A stretch of 32,878 bases of DNA. It comes from Actinomycetota bacterium (GTDB taxonomy: Bacteria > Actinomycetota > Actinomycetes > Nanopelagicales > Nanopelagicaceae). The position numbers and the translations under genes were made by a program. Shown piece by piece: positions 8,347 to 16,558 of this stretch (within the stretch, counting starts at the first letter, position 1; each line of letters opens with the position of its first letter). The stretch covers positions 1-32,878 of the forward strand of contig CANCGX010000009.1 of the NCBI GenBank assembly GCA_947377725.1. The letters run 5' to 3'. Under the pieces are notes generated by a model. The model was given only the letters and a program-made list of their open reading frames with translations. It did no database searches and was not told the DNA's origin.

Positions 8347-9979
8347 TGGACCTCTGATTGTTCAGAGCGATAAGACACTTCTATTGGATGTAGATCATCT
8401 ACTTTCTGATGAGTGTCGTCGCGAGATTGCTCCTTTTGCTGAGCTAGAAAAATCCCCCGAGCATATTCATACATATCGCCTGACTTCTCTTGGCTTATGG
8501 AATGCGCGCGCTTCTGGTCATGATGCAGAAGCAGTTATAAATACTTTACTTAAATATTCGCGCTTTGCAGTTCCGCACGCACTTCTTGTCGATGTCGCCG
8601 AAACCATGTCGCGCTACGGTCGTTTAAGACTAGAGGCTCATCCCGTGCATGGGCTTGTGCTCGTTTCCAACGATCCTGCAGTGCTTAAAGAAGTCACGCG
8701 TGGCAAGAAGATTGCACCAATGTTGGGTCTGCCTTTGGACGATGAAACAATCATTGTTCATCCTGGACAACGAGGATTTCTTAAACAAGCCCTTCTTAAA
8801 CTTGGATGGCCAGCTGAAGATTTTGCGGGATATGTTGATGGTGAAGCTCACGATATTTCACTCAATCAAGATGGCTGGACTATCAGGCGATATCAAGAGC
8901 TAGCTGCCGAAGGATTTTGGCATGGCGGTTCTGGTGTTGTCGTTCTCCCCTGTGGAGCCGGAAAAACGATTGTTGGAGCAGCCGCCATGGCTCATGCCAA
9001 AGCCACGACTCTTATTCTGGTTACAAATACTGTTGCTGCTAGACAATGGCGAGATGAGCTATTGAAACGCACATCCCTTCACGAAGATGACATTGGTGAA
9101 TATTCCGGAGCGAAAAAGGAAATTCGTCCAGTAACTATTGCAACATATCAAGTCATGACAACTCGCAAGCAAGGAATTTATGCTCACCTTGATTTATTTG
9201 ATGCAATCGACTGGGGCTTAATCATTTACGATGAAGTCCATCTTCTTCCAGCACCGATTTTTAGATTTACTGCTGACATTCAATCTCGTCGACGTCTTGG
9301 GCTAACTGCCACTTTGGTTCGCGAAGATGGAATGGAGGGGGAAGTATTTTCTCTGATTGGACCAAAGAGATATGACGTGCCCTGGAGAGAGATTGAAGCT
9401 CAGGGTTATATCGCTCCTGCGGATTGCGTTGAGGTTCGAATTAATTTAACTGAAACCGAACGTATGAGTTACGCAACAGCAGAACAAGAAGATCGATATC
9501 GTTTTTGTTCAACCACCAAGACCAAGCATGATGTTGCTGTGGCGCTAGCAAAAAAACACGTTGATGAACATGTCCTTGTTATCGGACAATATTTAGATCA
9601 GTTGGATGCGCTTGGAGAAAGTTTAAATGCGCCAGTAATTAAGGGTGAGACTCCTGTTAAAGAACGTGAGCGACTTTTCGATTTGTATCGAAAGGGAGAG
9701 ATCAAATGTTTAGTGGTATCTAAAGTTGCTAACTTCTCTATTGATCTTCCGGATGCAACCATTGCGATTCAGGTATCTGGAACTTTCGGTTCTAGACAAG
9801 AAGAGGCGCAACGTTTAGGACGAATTCTTCGCCCGAAAGCCGATGGTCGTGGTGCGCGTTTTTACTCTTTGGTCGCGCGCGATACCGTCGATCAAGATTT
9901 TGCTCAAAATCGTCAACGTTTTCTTGCAGAGCAGGGTTACGCATACAGAATTATCGATGCTGAAGAAGTGCTTTCTTAA
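8339..9979 (+). CDS. DNA repair helicase XPB (Rv0861c-like)
   Basis: Superfamily 2 3'-to-5' DNA helicase of 546 residues, the bacterial counterpart of eukaryotic XPB/Ssl2, acting in the cytoplasm on damaged or branched DNA. An N-terminal damage-recognition-like region precedes the motor. Walker A is LPCGAGKT (203-210), the Walker B box is DEVH (298-301), the TAT motif is followed by the XPB-specific RED triad (LTATLVRED, 322-330), and motif VI is QRLGRILRPK. The length closely matches the mycobacterial protein. The start is GTG, within the M20 peptidase stop region. Its 3' end overlaps the convergent glutaredoxin-like gene by 29 bases. Confidence 0.95.
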   Translation: MTDGPLIVQSDKTLLLDVDHLLSDECRREIAPFAELEKSPEHIHTYRLTSLGLWNARASGHDAEAVINTLLKYSRFAVPHALLVDVAETMSRYGRLRLEAHPVHGLVLVSNDPAVLKEVTRGKKIAPMLGLPLDDETIIVHPGQRGFLKQALLKLGWPAEDFAGYVDGEAHDISLNQDGWTIRRYQELAAEGFWHGGSGVVVLPCGAGKTIVGAAAMAHAKATTLILVTNTVAARQWRDELLKRTSLHEDDIGEYSGAKKEIRPVTIATYQVMTTRKQGIYAHLDLFDAIDWGLIIYDEVHLLPAPIFRFTADIQSRRRLGLTATLVREDGMEGEVFSLIGPKRYDVPWREIEAQGYIAPADCVEVRINLTETERMSYATAEQEDRYRFCSTTKTKHDVAVALAKKHVDEHVLVIGQYLDQLDALGESLNAPVIKGETPVKERERLFDLYRKGEIKCLVVSKVANFSIDLPDATIAIQVSGTFGSRQEEAQRLGRILRPKADGRGARFYSLVARDTVDQDFAQNRQRFLAEQGYAYRIIDAEEVLS

Positions 9980-10205
9980 ACCTTTCAGGATCGACTTTCC
10001 AGAAGTCGTGTGGAGTGCCGTTGATATACGTGACCGGAACTTGCTCGCCAAATTGGCGTTCCAGCTCGGGATTCCCATCGATAAGCAGCAGTTGAATATC
10101 AAAAGGCACCTGGTCTTTTAACTCATTCTGCAGGTTTTCTAAGGTTTCTAAGGCAACATCGCACAGGTGACAGCCAGAACGAGAATAGAGGACAACCTGG
10201 GCCAT
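9951..10205 (-). CDS. Glutaredoxin-like small thioredoxin-fold protein
   Basis: Cytoplasmic protein of 84 residues with a CXXC redox motif (SRSGCHLC, Cys12 and Cys15) directly after the first beta strand and a cis-proline-like VPVTYING segment in the second half. This is the pattern of the DUF836/glutaredoxin-like proteins common in actinobacteria, thought to exchange thiol electrons with an unidentified partner. The last 29 bases run antisense through the end of the XPB gene. The ATG at 10205 is preceded by TAGGCT with 6 bases between, suggesting leaderless initiation. It is divergent from the secreted protein gene across only 25 bases. Confidence 0.88.
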   Translation of the reverse strand: MAQVVLYSRSGCHLCDVALETLENLQNELKDQVPFDIQLLLIDGNPELERQFGEQVPVTYINGTPHDFWKVDPERFKKALLQHR

Positions 10206-10211
10206 GCATAA

Positions 10212-10217
10212 AGCCTA
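10212..10217 (-). promoter_or_regulatory. Putative -10 box for the glutaredoxin-like gene
   Basis: TAGGCT on the minus strand ends 6 bases before the ATG at 10205, with no Shine-Dalgarno sequence. It directly abuts the opposite-strand hexamer at 10218-10223. Confidence 0.5.
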
Positions 10218-10223
10218 TAAGAT
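10218..10223 (+). promoter_or_regulatory. Putative -10 box for the secreted HEXXH protein gene
   Basis: TAAGAT (or the overlapping TATAAG at 10216-10221) ends 7 bases before the ATG at 10231. It supports that ATG over the in-frame ATG at 10204. Confidence 0.5.
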
Positions 10224-10230
10224 TTTGACT

Positions 10231-12597
10231 ATGCGCTTATCAACCAGATTGGTGACACCACTCGGGGTTGTCGGCATTCTCATCGCTTCAACTCTTTCCT
10301 CAATTGCATCTGCCGAAGCGCTCACGTACGAATCTATTCCAGCCGGTTGGGCGTATACATATGCTGCGCCACAGAATCAGAAAGCAATAACTCACAAGCC
10401 ATTATTGAATGAGAAACGTGCAACCGCAAAAAGCAAATTCCTTGTCACATACACCGGTGTGCCTGAAATTGAAATGCCCGCTATTCAAGCAGCCCTAGAT
10501 GCGTGGTCAAGCGATTATTCGTCGGCGGTACCTATACATGTTGAAGCAAGTTTCACTCGCCAAGGTTTTGGCGGAATTCTTGCATCTGCAACACCAGCCA
10601 AATATTTTCATGGTTTTAAGGGAGCACCTGATCCTGATCTTTGGTACCCATCGGCAATGGCAAATGCGCTAGCGGGCAAGGACTTGGACCCAGTAAATCC
10701 AGAAATAATTATTCATATCAATTCATCTATGTCTAGCCAGTTCTATATCGGAACTGATGGCGCTTGTCCTGCAGATCAATATGATCTCGAGTCAATACTT
10801 TTGCATGAAGTCGGACACGGATTGGGTTTTCTTTCAAACGATTCTTATGACACGACGTATGGTCGAGGTGCAATCGATCAACCAACACCATTTGATGCAT
10901 ACACTCAAATTCCTGATGGCCGCCGATTGATGGATTTGCCTTCACCTTCAGTCGAGCTTGGAACCGCCCTCGTTAATACTTTGGTCTGGTCTGGCAAGAA
11001 TGGCGTTGCAGCAAATAATGGAGTTAAGCCGAAACTATTTACACCATCTCCTTACCAGCAAGGATCCTCAGTAAGCCACCTCGATGAAAATACATTTTCA
11101 TCGAGTGCCGATGATTCAGTTATGACGCCAAATCTAGGCGCCGGTGAAGTTTTTCATGCTCCTGGTCCATTGGCACTTGCCATGATGGCGGATATGTTTC
11201 TAAAGCCAGATCCGGGAGTTCCGACAGGAATCCCTACCGTTGTCCGAAATGTTAAAGCTCTCGTTGGTGATAAAGGGGCTTTAGTTACTTTCGATCCGCC
11301 AACCAACTATCGTGCTTCGCAGGTGACTTCATACTCGGTGAAAATCAATCAAACCGGCGCCGTTATCAAATCTTCTTCAAGTCCAATTTCAGTTAGTGGG
11401 TTGAAGAATGGCAGTAATTATTCGTTCACCGTAACTGCGTCCAATGCTTTAGGGACTTCAGAACCAGCCACGACTAATGCAATCATGCCTCGAGCCACAT
11501 GGGTATCCTCTGTGATTGATGCGGCAGATTCTCGCCATATTCAAAGTGGATTACTCCTTGGCAAGCAATATATTGCATATAGCGATTCCAAAACTGGTGA
11601 TTTAAAAATTGCAATTTACAATGGGAAAACTTGGACAAAATCTATTGTCGACGGAAATCTCGCTTCCGGGGGAAAAACTCGCGATGATGTCTCGGGATAC
11701 ATTTCATCATGCATCCAAAAAAGTGGGAAAAATGAATTTTTACATCTTTTTTATGGCGACATCACTGAAAAAGATTTGCGCCATGCAACTTTCAATGGGA
11801 AAACATGGAGTTATGAAACAGTAGATGGCAACGGTTCTGCAATCAATGACTACAAAGATCCCGTGCGCGTCCGTACTTCGAGCGATGTAAGTGTTTCGAG
11901 TGCTTGCGTGAATACAGCTTCAGGATTGCAAGTTTTTTATCGTGATGAAACTCAAGGAATTCTCCTTGGGGCATCTTTCGTCAGTAACAAATGGAATTAT
12001 GAATTAGTAGATGGTGACAAAGCCACTGCAGGCCGAACAACGGGTGACGTTGGTTTCCACGTATCAGCGGTTGGTATTGGAAATACTGTCTATTTAACCT
12101 ATGACTCTGTTCTTTCAATGAATCAAGACCGATCCGCTATTCTCGGAGAAGTTCGACAAGCAACCCGATCTTCCATTTATCCTGAAGATTGGAAATACTC
12201 AACGATTCAAGCAAGCGCAAATGGTGTTGCTGTTGCGGGATTTGATATTTCATCTGCAGTTATCTCTGGAAAAGTAGTAAATGCTTGGATGGCGGCAAGC
12301 GCTGTTGCGATTCCAAACGCGGATCAGATTCAATGGAATTCCACCTCTGGCCAAATTCAGAGCGTAACTTCTGATGTTTACGGAATTCCATCATCTCCTC
12401 TGGCAACAAACGTTTCATCCATCCTCTTTGGGTGTAGCAATCGTCTTTGTTCTCTCAACACTTCGGATCAGACAATTTCGCTCGTCTCCACCGGAGACTT
12501 CTCGAACGCTGCTCAAGTCGCGTGGATAACTCTTGCCGGAAAGAAATATGCGCTTGCTGGAGTTGCTGGAAAATTAACGTTATTTAAGAGCGTTTAA
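10231..12597 (+). CDS. Secreted HEXXH metalloprotease-like protein with Fn3 and propeller-like repeats
   Basis: Predicted exported protein of 788 residues. A signal peptide (basic MRLSTR, hydrophobic core, SIASAEA cleavage region) opens it. A zinc-protease-like motif HEVGHGLGF sits at residues 192-200; the metzincin third-ligand position is Ser rather than His or Asp, so the third metal ligand is unclear. A fibronectin type III domain covers about 331-415 (sequence ending in SYSFTVTASNALGTS). From about 423 to the end run repeats of roughly 44-66 residues, each opening with a tryptophan strand: W424, W468 (TWTKSIVDGN), W526 (TWSYETVDGN), W588 (KWNYELVDGD), W654 (WKYSTIQ), with weaker units after. 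This looks like a beta-propeller for carbohydrate or surface binding. No cell-wall anchor is seen. The start at 10231 is chosen over 10204 for signal-peptide shape and promoter position. Confidence 0.75.
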   Translation: MRLSTRLVTPLGVVGILIASTLSSIASAEALTYESIPAGWAYTYAAPQNQKAITHKPLLNEKRATAKSKFLVTYTGVPEIEMPAIQAALDAWSSDYSSAVPIHVEASFTRQGFGGILASATPAKYFHGFKGAPDPDLWYPSAMANALAGKDLDPVNPEIIIHINSSMSSQFYIGTDGACPADQYDLESILLHEVGHGLGFLSNDSYDTTYGRGAIDQPTPFDAYTQIPDGRRLMDLPSPSVELGTALVNTLVWSGKNGVAANNGVKPKLFTPSPYQQGSSVSHLDENTFSSSADDSVMTPNLGAGEVFHAPGPLALAMMADMFLKPDPGVPTGIPTVVRNVKALVGDKGALVTFDPPTNYRASQVTSYSVKINQTGAVIKSSSSPISVSGLKNGSNYSFTVTASNALGTSEPATTNAIMPRATWVSSVIDAADSRHIQSGLLLGKQYIAYSDSKTGDLKIAIYNGKTWTKSIVDGNLASGGKTRDDVSGYISSCIQKSGKNEFLHLFYGDITEKDLRHATFNGKTWSYETVDGNGSAINDYKDPVRVRTSSDVSVSSACVNTASGLQVFYRDETQGILLGASFVSNKWNYELVDGDKATAGRTTGDVGFHVSAVGIGNTVYLTYDSVLSMNQDRSAILGEVRQATRSSIYPEDWKYSTIQASANGVAVAGFDISSAVISGKVVNAWMAASAVAIPNADQIQWNSTSGQIQSVTSDVYGIPSSPLATNVSSILFGCSNRLCSLNTSDQTISLVSTGDFSNAAQVAWITLAGKKYALAGVAGKLTLFKSV

Positions 12598-12598
12598 T

Positions 12599-13516
12599 TT
12601 ACTTAATAATTGCAAGTTGATAGCCGGCCGGCGACGAGAGTAGGGCGGCGAGACCCAAACTCTTCTCCCACGCTAGATCTAATATCTCATTCGAAGTTGT
12701 GTAGGCAGCCATAACAGCTTTAGTTTTTAAATCGTAGCGAACTAAAACCTGCGAATTCTTCTTGGGTTTCCAACTTGGAATTCCTTTGATGGAAGTAGAA
12801 GTCATGAATGATTTCCATGTTGATAAAGTGGTTTTCACTTCTTTGTTAGCTGAGACGCTTGGCACACGCGTGGAGGTCACTCTCATCGTAGAGAAAACTC
12901 CGGTTAAATCCACTGAAGTAGAAAAGCGCGAAGGTGACTGAGCTGAAATGACTCCTCCCACCGTTATTTTTCCGCCAACCAATTGGAGCGAATCTGGAAG
13001 AATCACTCCTGGAGCTTCTTGACTAAATGTCCCAAGAAGTTGTCCCTGTGGATTTATTTTCCATATATTTAACTTTGTAAGTGCAGGCAGCGCCGTTGTT
13101 GTCTCTGGGATAACCCCCGATGGGTTAATAGCATCCGTTGGTAAGGTAATTGGAGTAGGCGGAGTTGGTATTTGTGAACTAGCACCTGCAACCCAAATAT
13201 TTCCCAAAGAATCTCGTATTCCTATGGTTGCGATGGATTCACTTGACTCTGGGCTATCTAATTTGAGGCTCCAAAGTTGTACCAGTCCCGTGCGATCAAA
13301 AGATTGAATAATTCCATGTCCCACTGAAGTTCCGACCAAAACGATTGAAGAAGAGCTAACCACGAGCGAAGATATTTGATCGGAGGGATCTTGCGAAAGT
13401 GAAATATTCAACGAAGGCTTTAAAACAACCATTTTGACTGTTGTTGCTGCACTCGCTGAAAAAGAGAAGAGCGAAAAAATAGTCGCTATAGCTATTAAAG
13501 GTGTACTTCTCTTCAC
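12599..13516 (-). CDS. Secreted hypothetical protein with propeller-like repeats
   Basis: Not recognised as a named family. The 305-residue product starts with a clear signal peptide (MKRSTPLIAIATIFSLFSFS, cleavage likely after ASA), so it should be exported. The mature part is rich in Ser, Thr, Val and short beta-strand-like units of the kind found in propellers, for example SLGNIWVAGASS-like and QLVGGKITVGGV segments, plus a proline-threonine-rich linker near residues 115-140. No catalytic motif or cysteine pair stands out. The ATG overlaps the stop of proC in an ATGA arrangement, so it is probably the second gene of that unit. It converges on the secreted HEXXH protein gene with one base between the stops. 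Confidence 0.7.
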   Translation of the reverse strand: MKRSTPLIAIATIFSLFSFSASAATTVKMVVLKPSLNISLSQDPSDQISSLVVSSSSIVLVGTSVGHGIIQSFDRTGLVQLWSLKLDSPESSESIATIGIRDSLGNIWVAGASSQIPTPPTPITLPTDAINPSGVIPETTTALPALTKLNIWKINPQGQLLGTFSQEAPGVILPDSLQLVGGKITVGGVISAQSPSRFSTSVDLTGVFSTMRVTSTRVPSVSANKEVKTTLSTWKSFMTSTSIKGIPSWKPKKNSQVLVRYDLKTKAVMAAYTTSNEILDLAWEKSLGLAALLSSPAGYQLAIIK

Positions 13517-14304
13517 GCTAATTCCTGAGAGCGCTTTGCAGATGCCTCCATCGCGGATTCAACCATCTGCCCTAATCCCATTTCGTAGAATTTTGTCAGT
13601 GCAGCAAATGTTGTTCCGTTTGGACTCGTTACATTTTCGCGAAGTTCTGTCGCAGATTTATCAGAGCTTGCCAACATTCCCGCAGCGCCAACAATAGTTT
13701 GGATTACAAGCTCTGTTGCCACATTTTCATCTAAACCTAATTTCTTCGCACCATCAATCATTGCCTCTACAAATGCAAAAAAGTAAGCCGGGCCAGAGCC
13801 GCTAGTTGCTGTAATTGCTGCTTGAAGGGATTCGGGAACTTCTACAACGATTCCACTTGCTTCAAATATTTTCTTGACGAAGCTCAATTGGGCAGCGGTA
13901 ACACCCTCGCCCTGCGACAATCCTGCTGCGCCTTTTCCGATGAAGCTTGGCGTGTTTGGCATTACACGAATTACTGCCTTGTCGGCTCCAACTATCTCTT
14001 GAATACCTTGGATGGTCTTGCCCGCGGCAACGGAGACAATCACACCATCGGAACGGAGATCACTCTTAATCTCTTCGCAGATTGAAGAAATATCCTTCGG
14101 CTTAACAGCCACAATAACTACTTCACAACCAGCCACTTCCGCGAGAGGCTTGCGAAGAATGCCATATTTCTGTGTGATGTATTCAGCTCTAGCATCGGAG
14201 CGTTGAGCAAACACGACATCAGAAGTTAGAGTGCCATCCCGAAGCAGGCCGGCAAGCAAAGCTTCACCCATATTTCCAACTCCGATAATGCCTACTTTTG
14301 TCAT
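13513..14304 (-). CDS. proC: Pyrroline-5-carboxylate reductase ProC
   Basis: Cytoplasmic enzyme that reduces 1-pyrroline-5-carboxylate to L-proline with NAD(P)H, the last step of proline synthesis. The 263-residue product opens with the Rossmann nucleotide motif GIIGVGNMGEALLAG, has RVMPNTPSFIGKG, and carries the family signature around ATSGSGPAYFFAFVEAM and LRENVTSPNGTT near the C-terminus. Length is normal. The ATG at 14304 has TAGAGT six bases upstream. It is coupled by a 4-base overlap to the secreted protein gene downstream, an unusual partner for an amino acid biosynthesis gene. Confidence 0.96.
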   Translation of the reverse strand: MTKVGIIGVGNMGEALLAGLLRDGTLTSDVVFAQRSDARAEYITQKYGILRKPLAEVAGCEVVIVAVKPKDISSICEEIKSDLRSDGVIVSVAAGKTIQGIQEIVGADKAVIRVMPNTPSFIGKGAAGLSQGEGVTAAQLSFVKKIFEASGIVVEVPESLQAAITATSGSGPAYFFAFVEAMIDGAKKLGLDENVATELVIQTIVGAAGMLASSDKSATELRENVTSPNGTTFAALTKFYEMGLGQMVESAMEASAKRSQELA

Positions 14305-14310
14305 GGGGCC

Positions 14311-14316
14311 ACTCTA
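14311..14316 (-). promoter_or_regulatory. Putative -10 box of leaderless promoter for proC
   Basis: TAGAGT on the minus strand ends 6 bases before the ATG at 14304; no Shine-Dalgarno sequence lies between. Confidence 0.5.
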
Positions 14317-14345
14317 CCGAATGTGCTTTATTTTCGATTTAGCCC

Positions 14346-14351
14346 TACCCT
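14346..14351 (+). promoter_or_regulatory. Putative -10 box for the cysteine-rich protein gene
   Basis: TACCCT ends 8 bases before the ATG at 14360, and no Shine-Dalgarno sequence is present. Weaker than the other examples. Confidence 0.35.
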
Positions 14352-14359
14352 TCAACTCT

Positions 14360-15166
14360 ATGTCTGAGGTTAATCCACACTTTGCGCGCGATTGGGTTGA
14401 GTTTTCCAACCCAGAACAGCCAGAAGATATTTTTCGCTGCGACCTTACCTGGCTCACTTCGTATTGGAACTGCATTTACGGAAATGGCTGTTGCGGAATT
14501 GATGAGGATAAACCAGACGCTGGATGTTGTTCTGATGGTGCTTATTACTCTGACAGTGAAGACGAAGCTCGCACTCTCAAAGTTGCTGAACGTTTAACGC
14601 CAGAGATGTGGCAATTCTTTGATGAAGCTAGACCTAAGAAAAAGGGCGGAGCGCTCCAAGTTTCAGAAGTGGGACTTGATAAAGATCGTAAAACTCGGAT
14701 GGTGGAAGCTTCATGCATTTTCTTAAATCGCATGGGTTATGAGGCTCCTGGATTTACAGGAAGCTTTGGATGTGTACTGCACCATCTTGCGCAGAAAGAA
14801 AACGTCCACTTTGTTGAGACTAAGCCAGATGTTTGCTGGCAACTTCCAATCCGTAGAAGTTTTGAAACTCGTGAATTTGGTGAGCGAGAAATTCACGTCA
14901 CGGTTATTGGCGAGTACGAACGCCTTGCGTGGGGCGATGGTGGCGCAGATTTCAATTGGTACTGCACAGGTAACACCGAAGCGCATAATGGAGCAGAGCC
15001 AGTTTATGTCTCTAACAAAACTGAGTTATTAGCCATGATGGGTGAAGCAGGTTACGACGTCCTGGTTAAACATTGCGACAACCGGATGGAAATTATGAAC
15101 TCATTCAAAGCTAAATCACTTCCTCTACTGGCAATTCACCCCGCAACCCTTGAGGGTAAGCGGTAA
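14360..15166 (+). CDS. Conserved cysteine-rich protein, putative metal-binding
   Basis: Protein of 268 residues without signal peptide or membrane segment. It has 11 cysteines, at positions 27, 38, 44, 45, 56, 57, 119, 138, 159, 202 and 239, in blocks such as NCIYGNGCCGIDEDKPDAGC, ASCIFLNR, FGCVLHHLA and KPDVCWQLPIRR. The CC pairs followed by a C-[IV]-FL block, a GC-x-LH block and a KPxxCWxxPIR block resemble the logic of YkgJ/DUF3109-type putative iron or zinc chelating proteins; I recall similar unnamed proteins in other actinobacteria. Function is unknown. An upstream in-frame ATG at 14231 would run through the proC start and is rejected. It precedes radA by 27 bases. Confidence 0.8.
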   Translation: MSEVNPHFARDWVEFSNPEQPEDIFRCDLTWLTSYWNCIYGNGCCGIDEDKPDAGCCSDGAYYSDSEDEARTLKVAERLTPEMWQFFDEARPKKKGGALQVSEVGLDKDRKTRMVEASCIFLNRMGYEAPGFTGSFGCVLHHLAQKENVHFVETKPDVCWQLPIRRSFETREFGEREIHVTVIGEYERLAWGDGGADFNWYCTGNTEAHNGAEPVYVSNKTELLAMMGEAGYDVLVKHCDNRMEIMNSFKAKSLPLLAIHPATLEGKR

Positions 15167-15181
15167 GTCAGTCCTCTCCAT

Positions 15182-15187
15182 TAAGGT
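15182..15187 (+). promoter_or_regulatory. Putative -10 box of leaderless promoter for radA
   Basis: TAAGGT ends 6 bases before the ATG at 15194. The AAGG in it could alternatively act as a Shine-Dalgarno sequence, so the two readings compete. Confidence 0.4.
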
Positions 15188-15193
15188 TCTGAT

Positions 15194-16558
15194 ATGGCAA
15201 AAGGCGCTCCTGCAAAAGATCCATTCCGATGTGTGGAATGTGGTTGGACTTCGACCAAATGGGTTGGTCGCTGCGGTGAATGCCAAGCGTGGGGTAGCGT
15301 TGAAGAAGTAGCTGCGCCAAAAAAACTTTCGCTCGTCGCGGGAACTGTAACCTCACCGGCACGTCCTATCGGTGAAGTAAGTTTAGAGAAAGCCACAGCT
15401 CGATCTTCAGGTGTAAGTGAACTCGATCGCGTTTTAGGCGGAGGGCTTGTTCCCGGCGCAGCGATTTTGCTTGCAGGTGAGCCAGGAGTTGGTAAATCTA
15501 CGCTCCTACTTTCAGTAGCTTCTGAAAGCGCGCGCGCAGGAATTACAGCTCTATATATATCCGGTGAAGAATCCGCTTCCCAAGTAAGACTTCGCGCACA
15601 AAGACTCAATGCGATTGATGACAATCTTTGGCTGGCTGCAGAGAACGACCTCGGTTCAGTAATCGCACATATCGATCAGGTAAAACCTGAACTCCTCATT
15701 ATTGATTCGATCCAAACAATTGGAAGCTCAACTGTGGAAGGTGCTCCTGGAGGAGTAACTCAAGTTCGTGAAATCGCCGCCGCTCTTATCAGAATTGCAA
15801 AAGAAAGAAATATAACTGTAGTTCTCGTTGGGCACGTAACAAAAGATGGATCAATCGCAGGACCTCGAATTCTTGAACACCTTGTTGACGTTGTTTTAAA
15901 TTTTGAGGGAGAACGTCATTCGCGACTTCGCTTAATTCGAGCAATCAAAAATCGTTTCGGCGCATCTGATGAAGTCGGATGTTTTGATATGAACGAACAA
16001 GGCATCACCAGTCTTACAGATCCAACTGGATTATTTACGACCAGGCATAGCGAACCGGTTCCAGGAACTTGTGTAACAGTAGCCCTTGAGGGAAGACGCC
16101 CTTTGCTTGCCGAAATTCAAGCACTCGTCGGCGTCCCCGCTTCAGAATTTGGAAATGCAAGACGCGTAACATCCGGCTTAGATAATGCTCGCACTGCAAT
16201 GACTTTGGCGGTATTAGAACTTCGAGCTGGTGTCCGACTATCTGGTAGAGAAATTTATGTCGCAACGGTTGGTGGAATGAAAATGAATGAGCCGTCTGCA
16301 GATTTGGCAGTAGCGCTTTCTGTTGCATCCGCCGCAAAGGGCCTCGCTCTCCCATCCGATTTGGTCGCAATCGGTGAGGTTGGGCTAGCTGGTGAAATCC
16401 GCAAAGTGAATGGCGCGCTCCAACGCATTCAAGAAGCTGCGCGACTTGGATTCAAGAGAGCACTCGTTCCCATTGGTTCAGATATCAAAATTCCTGGAAT
16501 TGAAATTATGGAAGTTGGGCGAATCGAGCAAGCAATTAGCCGCGTAAAAATTGGCTAA
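15194..16558 (+). CDS. radA: DNA repair protein RadA
   Basis: RecA-related ATPase (Sms family) that drives branch migration and processing of recombination intermediates. The N-terminal four-cysteine zinc finger is complete (Cys13, Cys16, Cys27, Cys30). Walker A is GEPGVGKS at 95-102, the family-specific KNRFG motif is at 252-256, and the C-terminal third is the Lon-protease-like domain (around GREIYVATVGGMKMNEPSADL). The 454-residue length is normal. mutY follows 12 bases after the stop; in many actinobacteria disA lies between or close to these genes, but not here. Confidence 0.97.
   Translation: MAKGAPAKDPFRCVECGWTSTKWVGRCGECQAWGSVEEVAAPKKLSLVAGTVTSPARPIGEVSLEKATARSSGVSELDRVLGGGLVPGAAILLAGEPGVGKSTLLLSVASESARAGITALYISGEESASQVRLRAQRLNAIDDNLWLAAENDLGSVIAHIDQVKPELLIIDSIQTIGSSTVEGAPGGVTQVREIAAALIRIAKERNITVVLVGHVTKDGSIAGPRILEHLVDVVLNFEGERHSRLRLIRAIKNRFGASDEVGCFDMNEQGITSLTDPTGLFTTRHSEPVPGTCVTVALEGRRPLLAEIQALVGVPASEFGNARRVTSGLDNARTAMTLAVLELRAGVRLSGREIYVATVGGMKMNEPSADLAVALSVASAAKGLALPSDLVAIGEVGLAGEIRKVNGALQRIQEAARLGFKRALVPIGSDIKIPGIEIMEVGRIEQAISRVKIG

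Noticed and set aside
10204..10230. Start of the secreted protein at the ATG at 10204
   Set aside because: It would overlap the divergent gene's start codon and contain the putative -10 box; the ATG at 10231 gives a cleaner signal peptide.
14231..14359. Upstream in-frame extension of the cysteine-rich protein
   Set aside because: It lies antisense over the proC N-terminus, and residues before the ATG at 14360 do not look protein-like. A promoter-like hexamer sits just before 14360.
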